64,000 nucleotides of DNA, from positions 2,666,001-2,730,000 of the forward strand of contig NZ_CP011452.2 of the NCBI RefSeq assembly GCF_001008165.2, read 5' to 3'. This stretch comes from Croceibacterium atlanticum (lineage in GTDB: Bacteria; Pseudomonadota; Alphaproteobacteria; Sphingomonadales; Sphingomonadaceae). The position numbers and the translations under genes were made by a program. Shown piece after piece: positions 55,899 through 64,000 of the stretch; position 1 is the first letter of the stretch; every line of letters starts with the position of its first letter. The notes beneath the pieces were generated by a model, which worked only from the letters and a program-made list of their open reading frames with translations, was not told the origin of the DNA and did no database searches.

Positions 55899-58757
55899 TC
55901 AATGAGCGGCGTCCCAGCTCGTTCCATGGCCGATTTCCACGGCCAGCGGAACGTCGAGCGAAATCGCGGGCAGGGCTGCTTCGCCCATGACCTTTTCGAT
56001 CACCTTTGATGCCGCCTCAACCTCGCTTTCGGGCAGTTCGAACACCAGTTCGTCATGCACCTGCAACAGCATCTTCACATTGCCCAGCCCGGCGTCCTGC
56101 AATGCAGGCAGCATGCGGACCATGGCGCGTTTGATGATGTCGGCGCTGGTGCCCTGGATCGGCGCATTGATCGCCGCCCGCTCGCTCCCCTGCCTTTCGG
56201 CCTGGTTCTTGGAGCTTATGCGCGGGAACCACGTCTTGCGGCCGAACAGGGTCTGCGAATATCCGCGTTCCCGCACCCCTTCCAGCGTGGCCACGATGTA
56301 GCGCTGGATGCCGGGGAAGCGTTCGAAATAGCGGTCTATCATCGCCTGCGCCTCGTCCGGTTCCGTGCCCAGCCGCGTGGCCAGGCCCCAGCGGGAAATA
56401 CCGTAGAGAATGGCGAAATTGATCGTCTTGGCGCGGGCGCGCGTATCGCGGTCCACATGGCCGAACAGTTCTTCGGCCGTGCGCGCGTGAATATCCTCGC
56501 CCCGCGCGAACGCTTCTTTCAGGGGCGGCACATCGGCCATATGCGCGGCCAGCCGCAGTTCGATCTGGGAATAGTCCGCCGCCAGCAACACATTGCCAGC
56601 TTCGGGGACGAAAGCGGTCCGGATCTGCCGCCCGATTTCCGTGCGGATCGGGATGTTCTGCAAATTCGGATCGGTGGATGAAAGGCGTCCCGTCTGCGCG
56701 CCGACCAGGCTGTAGGAAGTGTGGACCCGCCCCGTTTCCGGATTGATCGCCGCCTGCAGCGCATCGGTATAAGTGCTCTTCAGCTTGGACAATTGCCGCC
56801 AGTCGAGCACTTTTTGCGCGATCGGCGCGTCGTCCTGGGCGGCCAGCTTTTCCAGCATGGCCTGATCGGTTGAATATTGGCCGCTTTTGCCCTTGCGGCC
56901 ACCCTTGTATCCCATCTTGTCGAACAGGATTTCGCCCAATTGCTTGGGGCTGCCAATGGTGAATTCCTGCCCGGCAATTTCGTGCACTTCGGCCTCGATC
57001 TCGCCGATGCGGGTGGCGAATTCTTCCGACAGGCGGGCCAGGGCGGCGCGGTCTACCCTGATGCCGTTGCGTTCCATTTCGGCCACCACCGGGATCAACG
57101 GCCGGTCCACCCGTTCATAGATGCGCGTGCTGCCTTCATGGGCCAGCCGCGGATGCAGCAGCCGGTGAAGGCGCCATGTCACATCGGCATCTTCGGCCGC
57201 ATATTCGGTCGCCCGGTCCAGCGGCACTTCACCGAAGGGAATGGCCTTCTTGCCGGTGCCGCAAACATCCTTGAAGGCGATCGGCGTGTGGCCGAAATGG
57301 CGCTGGCACAATTCATCCATGCCATGCCCGCCGCCAATGCCATCCATCGACCGGCCGGCGTCCAGCGCGAAGCTGATGATCATCGTATCGTCCACCGGCG
57401 CCACGGCTATGCCGTGCCGGGCCAGGACGTTGAGATCATATTTGATGTTCTGCCCGATCTTCAGCACCGCATCGCTTTCCAGCAGCGGTTTGAGCGCGGC
57501 GAGGGCGGCATCGCGGCCGATCTGTTCCGGCTTTTCGGCGAACATGTCGGTGCCGCCATGGCCCAGCGGGATATAGCAGGCGTCGTTCGGGCCGAGTGCC
57601 AGGCTGATGCCGGTCAGGCTGGCCTGCAACGCATCCAGCGAACTGGTTTCCGTGTCCAGCGCCACTTTCCGGGCGGCAAAGGCGCGGGCGATCCAGTGTT
57701 CCAGCCGTTCCATGGACTGCACGCATTCATAGGCGGAACAATCAACCGGCGGCATTTCGGGCAATGCCTGCCGGCTGCCTTCGGGGGCGGCAGCGCGGGC
57801 CTGATTATCCTGCTTGGCCGGATGCAGATCCGTCTTGCGCGCGGGGGATCCGGTGCCGCCGTCCAGCCGTTTCAGCAGGCTGGTAAAGCCGTGATGGGCA
57901 AGGAATTCCGCCAGCGGCTCTTTCGGCACTGCGTCCAGTTTCAGATCGTCCAGCTGCATGGGCAGGGCACAATCTTCCTTCAGCTGCACCAGGACGCGGC
58001 TGAGTTCGGCCATTTCGCGGCCTTCGAGCAGCCTTTCCTTCAGCTTGCTCTTCTTCATGTCCGGCGCGGCATCCAGCGCGGCCTGGAGAGAACCGTGTTC
58101 CTGGATCAGCTTGGTGGCGGTCTTGGGGCCGATGCCGAAGATACCGGGGACATTGTCCACCGAATCGCCCATCAGGGCCAGGACATCGCCCACCTTTTCC
58201 GGCGGCACGCCGAATTTCTCGATCACTTCGGGGATGCCGATGCGCTGGTTCTTCATCGTGTCCAGCATATCGACCTTGCCAGGGGCGAAGCCGTCATCCG
58301 GCTCCACCTCCTCGCCCACCAGCTGCATCAGATCCTTGTCGCCCGAAACGATGGTGACATCCCACCCCCGCTTCGCCGCGGCGCGGGCATAGGAGGCGAT
58401 CAGATCGTCCGCTTCCAGCCCTTCTTCCTCGATACAGGGCAGGCTGAAGGCACGCGTGGCATCGCGTATCAGGGGGAATTGCGGCTTGAGATCTTCTGGC
58501 GGTTCGGGCCGGTTGGCCTTGTACTGGTCGTAGATCTCGTTGCGGAACGATACGCCCGATGCATCCAGTATCACCGCCAGGTGAGTCGGGCCGTCCGCCT
58601 TGTGCAGATCATCCGCCAGTTTCCACAGCATGGTGGTGTAGCCATAGACCGCTCCCACGGGGGTGCCCTGCGGGTTGGTGAGCGGCGGAAGCCTGTGATA
58701 TGCCCGGAAAATATACGACGAACCGTCGACGAGATAGAGATGCTGCTTGTCCGCCAT
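55899..58757 (-). CDS. polA: DNA polymerase I
   Basis: The 952-residue enzyme has a 5'-3' exonuclease (1-295; metal-binding EEEGLEADDLI and SGDKDLMQL), an active-looking 3'-5' exonuclease (Asp368 and Glu370 in LDTETSSLDA), and a polymerase domain with motif A (DYSQIELRLAAH), motif B (RARAKTINFAILYG) and motif C (QVHDELVFE). It fills repair gaps and removes RNA primers. It is divergent from a small lipoprotein gene. Confidence 0.98.
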   Translation of the reverse strand: MADKQHLYLVDGSSYIFRAYHRLPPLTNPQGTPVGAVYGYTTMLWKLADDLHKADGPTHLAVILDASGVSFRNEIYDQYKANRPEPPEDLKPQFPLIRDATRAFSLPCIEEEGLEADDLIASYARAAAKRGWDVTIVSGDKDLMQLVGEEVEPDDGFAPGKVDMLDTMKNQRIGIPEVIEKFGVPPEKVGDVLALMGDSVDNVPGIFGIGPKTATKLIQEHGSLQAALDAAPDMKKSKLKERLLEGREMAELSRVLVQLKEDCALPMQLDDLKLDAVPKEPLAEFLAHHGFTSLLKRLDGGTGSPARKTDLHPAKQDNQARAAAPEGSRQALPEMPPVDCSAYECVQSMERLEHWIARAFAARKVALDTETSSLDALQASLTGISLALGPNDACYIPLGHGGTDMFAEKPEQIGRDAALAALKPLLESDAVLKIGQNIKYDLNVLARHGIAVAPVDDTMIISFALDAGRSMDGIGGGHGMDELCQRHFGHTPIAFKDVCGTGKKAIPFGEVPLDRATEYAAEDADVTWRLHRLLHPRLAHEGSTRIYERVDRPLIPVVAEMERNGIRVDRAALARLSEEFATRIGEIEAEVHEIAGQEFTIGSPKQLGEILFDKMGYKGGRKGKSGQYSTDQAMLEKLAAQDDAPIAQKVLDWRQLSKLKSTYTDALQAAINPETGRVHTSYSLVGAQTGRLSSTDPNLQNIPIRTEIGRQIRTAFVPEAGNVLLAADYSQIELRLAAHMADVPPLKEAFARGEDIHARTAEELFGHVDRDTRARAKTINFAILYGISRWGLATRLGTEPDEAQAMIDRYFERFPGIQRYIVATLEGVRERGYSQTLFGRKTWFPRISSKNQAERQGSERAAINAPIQGTSADIIKRAMVRMLPALQDAGLGNVKMLLQVHDELVFELPESEVEAASKVIEKVMGEAALPAISLDVPLAVEIGHGTSWDAAH

Positions 58758-58983
58758 GCGGAACCTGCTAGCAGCGCCGCGCCGTCAGGTCAGCCGCTAT
58801 TGCAACGCGGCTGGCGGAATGTGGCGAAAAACGGCCTTTGCCCCGATCTTGCCACAATTGGCTTGCGCGGCCACAAAGTTGCCATTATTTAGCAAAGCTG
58901 GAATTCCCTCCAAGGGGGTGGATTTCACGCTGCCCCCGCAAGGGGAAAGCGTATTTCTTCTCGCTGTTTAAGGATTAACAAAC

Positions 58984-59256
58984 ATGCGCAAGATCGTTCT
59001 CGCTGCCGCCGTTGCCGGCGCTGCCCTTTCGCTGGCTGCTTGCTCGGAAGGCACTGAAGAAGCTGCGGGCGACACCGTCGATTCCGCAATGGCTGACACC
59101 GAAGCCAATGTCGAAGCCATGGGCGATGCCGCTGAAGGCGCCATGGACGAAGCCGGCGAAGCTGTTGACGCCGCTGGCGAAGCTACGGACCAGATGGGCG
59201 ACGAAATCGAAGCCGACGTCCAGGACGAGACCGTCGAAGAAGCCGCGGCTGACTAA
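58984..59256 (+). CDS. Small acidic Ala/Glu-rich lipoprotein
   Basis: The 90-residue product has a lipobox (SLAAC, Cys at residue 20). The mature part is almost entirely Ala, Glu, Asp and Gly with heptad-like AEGAMDEAGEAVDAAGEA repeats, predicted to be a long acidic helix. No family is recognised. A strong terminator follows, so it is a monocistronic and probably abundant message. Confidence 0.78.
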   Translation: MRKIVLAAAVAGAALSLAACSEGTEEAAGDTVDSAMADTEANVEAMGDAAEGAMDEAGEAVDAAGEATDQMGDEIEADVQDETVEEAAAD

Positions 59257-59277
59257 GCCAAGCGCGCATTTTGCGAC

Positions 59278-59316
59278 AAAGAAAGGGCGTAGCCGCGAGG
59301 CTGCGCCCTTTCTCTT
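59278..59316 (+). terminator. Strong intrinsic terminator after the small lipoprotein gene
   Basis: AAAGAAAGGGCG(T)AGCC, GCGA, GGCT(G)CGCCCTTTCTCTTT: a long near-perfect stem with one mismatch, ending in a T-rich tail. Confidence 0.88.
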
Positions 59317-59374
59317 TGTGTCAAACGAAGCAGGGCTGACCGGCTGAGGCCGGGCGCACCCTATCCGATTCGTG

Positions 59375-60391
59375 TCAGTGGGCGGAGCTGTAGCTGGCGC
59401 TGACCCACTGGCGGCTGTCCTTGCTGGTATAGCCGTCATAGATGGCGCGGGCGATGCTGGCGATCTTGTGTTCGCGATTGAGGCGTGAACCCTGGCCGGT
59501 CACATAGATCGCCAGGGCGATGGTGCGGCCATCGGGTGCGGTCAATATGCCGACATCGCTTGATGTGTTGTTCAGCGAACCCGTCTTGTGGGCCACGGTC
59601 ACATCGCCCGGCAGATTGGCAGGGATGCGGCGCGTTCCGGTCCGGCACTCTTCCATCGTGCGGATCAGGAAGTCCCGGCTTTCCGGCGATAGCCAACGGC
59701 CCTGGTAAAGGCCGCGAAGCAGCTGCACCATGGCCTTGGGCGTTGCGCTGTCGCGCGTGTCGATTTGGACGGCAGGATCGATTTCACCATCGTCGCGCAC
59801 CAGGGTCGCGATATCGCGCGTAAGGTTATATTCGGTGATGCCGGCACGGTTCACCCAGTCATTCACCACGTTCGGCCCGCCGACAGCCGCCAGCAACGCA
59901 TCGGTGGCGGAGTTGGAGCTGCGTGTCAGCATCAGGTGAATCAGCTCTCGCGCCTGCAGATACTTGCCCTTGCGCACTGGCGCCACGGGTGAAGAAAAAG
60001 GCTGGGAATTGACGGGCAGCAGCAGCGGATATTCGCTGGTCAGGCTGAAACGGCCCTGATCCACGCCTTCCAGGAAGGCAGCGGCCACGGCGATCTTGCT
60101 GGTGCTGGCCATCGGGAAACGCTGATCGCCCAGAACGGCAAGCTGTTCACCCGTGGCGAGATCGATCGCGGCAACGCCGATGCGGCCGTTCGATCCGTCT
60201 GCCAGCTGTGCGATCTGCCGTTCGAACGGCGTATCGTAATCGGGGGTATAATCGCGCGGGGCGCGCAATTCAGTGCCGAGCGCGGTGTCGAAAGCCACTT
60301 CGATCGTGTCGTCACCTGCCTGGGCAGGGGCGACCGCTGCAAAAGCCAGGCCGAGTGTGGCGGCGATACGTGCGAAATTACCGAGTCCCAT
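59375..60391 (-). CDS. Class A beta-lactamase-like serine hydrolase
   Basis: The 338-residue secreted protein (signal ending APAQA) has the serine motif Ser96-Thr-Ser-Lys99, Ser158-Ser-Asn160 in place of SDN, and Lys269-Thr-Gly271. The omega-loop Glu of EPxLN is not clearly conserved: the region reads RDDGEIDPAVQIDTRDS, with acidic residues near but not at the expected spacing. It may be a weak beta-lactamase or a related DD-peptidase-like enzyme. ATG 60391 follows GGGAG. Confidence 0.83.
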   Translation of the reverse strand: MGLGNFARIAATLGLAFAAVAPAQAGDDTIEVAFDTALGTELRAPRDYTPDYDTPFERQIAQLADGSNGRIGVAAIDLATGEQLAVLGDQRFPMASTSKIAVAAAFLEGVDQGRFSLTSEYPLLLPVNSQPFSSPVAPVRKGKYLQARELIHLMLTRSSNSATDALLAAVGGPNVVNDWVNRAGITEYNLTRDIATLVRDDGEIDPAVQIDTRDSATPKAMVQLLRGLYQGRWLSPESRDFLIRTMEECRTGTRRIPANLPGDVTVAHKTGSLNNTSSDVGILTAPDGRTIALAIYVTGQGSRLNREHKIASIARAIYDGYTSKDSRQWVSASYSSAH

Positions 60392-60531
60392 AAGCTCCCA
60401 AGATTACCCCTTCATGGTTGTTAAAAACTTAACTGAGCTTGGAAAGACCACAATCGGAGCCGCGATGAAGTGACGGTAAGGGACGGCAAGTTGCGCCTGA
60501 AACCGGGAACCGGCGCAACTTGCCGCGCATT

Positions 60532-61311
60532 TCAGCCCGGCTTGCGCAGCCGCAGGGCGAACTGGTCCGTCTTCCCGCGAATCACGGGATCGAACACATT
60601 TGCGTCGCGCGGGTCGTCCGGCTGTGAATATAAATCGCTTTCTGCCTCCAGTTCGAAACCGGCAGCGGTCAGCGCCTCGATCGCGGCCTGCTTGTCTATC
60701 CGGTGCAGCGAATCGCTATCCTGCGTGCCGGTGCCGGACCTGGCGCTGTGATCCACGACCACCAGCGTGCCGCCCGGCTTCAGCGAATCAAACAGCGCTG
60801 CAATCGCCTTTTCTCCAGTGCCTTCCGGCATTCCGGCAAGATAGAGATCGTGCAGGTTCATTACCGTCACGATGGTATCGAGAAGTTCGGGGAATTGCGG
60901 TTCGTCGATCGCGCCGCGCAGCGGGGTCACCCGTTCGGGATAGGGTGCAACCGCTTCTTCCTGCTCCGTGGCGTATTCTGGGCGGAAAGCTATGAATTCT
61001 TCCGGCTGGAAGGCGAAGACCTTGCCATCATTGCCCACGGCAATGGCCAGCAGCCTGGTCATATATCCGCCGCCCATGATGTAATCGCCCACGATCTCGC
61101 CCTTGTCGATCTGGGCAAAGGCCAGCAATTCGCCCGGCTTGCGTGCGGCATCGGCTTCCCGGTCCGCATCCGGCCGGGCAATATCGTTGATGGCGACGGT
61201 GTAGTCCCCGGCCGAATATTCGGCGGCAGTTTCCTCTGTCGCTTCCTCCGCCGAAGGTGAGCAGGCGGCCAGCGCCGTGCCGAGGCACAGCGGCAGGATC
61301 ATGTGACGCAT
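60532..61311 (-). CDS. Methyltransferase-like lipoprotein (COG4798 type)
   Basis: The 259-residue protein has a lipobox (TALAAC, Cys at about residue 17). It contains a Rossmann methyltransferase-like domain: DYIMGGGYMTRLLAIAVG in place of the SAM loop and LKPGGTLVVVDHSA. This matches periplasmic predicted methyltransferases. Since SAM is cytoplasmic, activity outside the membrane is doubtful. It is followed by bla-like on the same strand, 140 bases apart. Confidence 0.8.
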   Translation of the reverse strand: MRHMILPLCLGTALAACSPSAEEATEETAAEYSAGDYTVAINDIARPDADREADAARKPGELLAFAQIDKGEIVGDYIMGGGYMTRLLAIAVGNDGKVFAFQPEEFIAFRPEYATEQEEAVAPYPERVTPLRGAIDEPQFPELLDTIVTVMNLHDLYLAGMPEGTGEKAIAALFDSLKPGGTLVVVDHSARSGTGTQDSDSLHRIDKQAAIEALTAAGFELEAESDLYSQPDDPRDANVFDPVIRGKTDQFALRLRKPG

Positions 61312-61378
61312 GGAACGGTTCCTCTCCCTGTTTATGCGTCATCCTACCACTGCGGCCGGGCACGGCAAAGCAGGGCGT

Positions 61379-61786
61379 TCAGGCGTTGGCGAGCGCCTTT
61401 TCCACGGCCGGGATCGGTTCTCCCGACAGGTCCTTTGCCAGTTCACCGACGATCCGGCTTTCCAGTTCCTTGTGATAATGGCGCCGCATCTCGCCCAGAG
61501 TCTTGGGATCGGCGATTACGGTCAATTGTTCGATATCGCCTGACAGCACCTGGGCGTTGAGCCATTCGGCTGCGGCCGCGCCATGGGCCAGTTCGTTCAG
61601 ATCGGTATTTCCCCCGCGCTGTCCGGCATCGTCCTGGTTGCGCACGCCAGCACTGAAATTGGTCTTCTCCAGTTCAGGTTGATCCAGCATGGTCAGCCTG
61701 GGTTCGAAGATCTGTCCGTCATTGCGCAAGAAGAGGAAGCGCTCTCCGTCAACCAGCGCGACATGGGATTTGTGCGGACATTTCAT
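61379..61786 (-). CDS. Host-attachment-family protein
   Basis: The 135-residue cytoplasmic protein resembles the Host_attach family: VALVDGERFLFLRNDG at the start, a variable middle with DDAGQRGGNTDLNE, and IEQLTVIADPKTLGEMRRHYHKELESRIVGELAKDL. ATG 61786 follows AGGAGAG. The name comes from Agrobacterium attachment; the real activity is unknown and the fold resembles release-factor-like proteins. Confidence 0.85.
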   Translation of the reverse strand: MKCPHKSHVALVDGERFLFLRNDGQIFEPRLTMLDQPELEKTNFSAGVRNQDDAGQRGGNTDLNELAHGAAAAEWLNAQVLSGDIEQLTVIADPKTLGEMRRHYHKELESRIVGELAKDLSGEPIPAVEKALANA

Positions 61787-61919
61787 GGGGGCGGCTCTCC
61801 TGTTTCTTCGGCCTGTTTCTTCGGGTTTCTGGAGACACCAACGGCCGAGAAGCCGCGAAGTGTCCGGCCAAATGCCGGAAAATCGCGGTAAACATGGATT
61901 TCCCAGGGCGGCGGGCATG

Positions 61920-61952
61920 AAAAAGGGGCCGGGGGATCGCTCCCCCGGCCCC
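61920..61952 (-). terminator. Intrinsic terminator of groES-groEL
   Basis: Minus strand GGGGCCGGGGGA, GCGA, TCCCCCGGCCCC, then TTTT: perfect 12-bp stem 28 bases after the groL stop. Confidence 0.92.
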
Positions 61953-61979
61953 TGATTTCGGCCGTTCGGCAACAGGCTC

Positions 61980-63972
<1,993 letters not shown>

Positions 63973-64000
63973 ATCTATGACCTCTTCCAAAGTGAGTGGT

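Noticed and set aside
56877..58892. Plus-strand open frame of over 600 codons opposite polA.
   Set aside because: polA has all catalytic motifs; the opposite frame is a high-GC shadow.

Overview
The window looks like a chromosomal segment of an alphaproteobacterium of the order Sphingomonadales, probably an Erythrobacteraceae-type organism. The evidence is its high GC, a CtrA response regulator, rpoN next to lptB, and the sequence style of its core genes. No rRNA, tRNA or CRISPR array was found. It falls into two parts that meet at the 3' end of trmB near 29700.

Positions 1-29568 are an accessory copper/silver-resistance island. On the minus strand an ECF sigma factor, a CnrX-like periplasmic metal sensor and a CnrY-like anti-sigma precede a PcoA/CopA-type multicopper oxidase, copB and a partial NTF2-like gene. 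Divergently, a DUF2231 membrane protein, a methyltransferase, a DUF411 protein and a Met/His-rich small protein form an operon. Next come a CsoR-type repressor with a perfect palindromic operator, a DUF5676 protein, an AlbA_2 membrane protein, a Cu(I) P-type ATPase and an APC permease. A tightly overlapping operon of glutaredoxin-MauE, ion channel, DUF305 and lipoprotein genes follows, then an NAD(P)-binding protein and an MBL-rhodanese protein. A cusCBA-F efflux operon, a Tat-lipoprotein multicopper oxidase, a YHS protein, a frameshifted membrane protein and another Met/His-rich protein complete the cargo. The end of the island is disrupted by an IS3-family element abutting a truncated integrase.

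The strongest new observation is a shared promoter-like motif, TGAGGG(G/C), then exactly 15 bases, then CGTA. It lies in front of the anti-sigma/sensor/sigma genes, copA, the DUF2231 operon and the distant Met/His-rich gene. It probably defines the regulon of the island's own ECF sigma factor. The sensor keeps all five CnrX metal-ligand positions at a constant offset, so a nickel/cobalt-type sensing module appears to drive copper-resistance genes. A second circuit, CsoR with its operator, controls the cytoplasmic Cu(I) side.

Positions 29690-64000 are housekeeping chromosome: trmB, ctrA, rpoN, lptB, a BON-MscS channel, ppa, a flavin monooxygenase, an M61 peptidase, hisS, prfA-prmC, a DUF4167 protein, lnt, metK, DUF418 and MFS membrane proteins, and a CoA-transferase operon with an inserted acid phosphatase gene. 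These are followed by a possible small RNA, a Cdc48-type AAA ATPase, mscS, polA, a small lipoprotein, a class A beta-lactamase-like protein, a methyltransferase-like lipoprotein, a host-attachment-family protein, and groES-groEL at the right edge.
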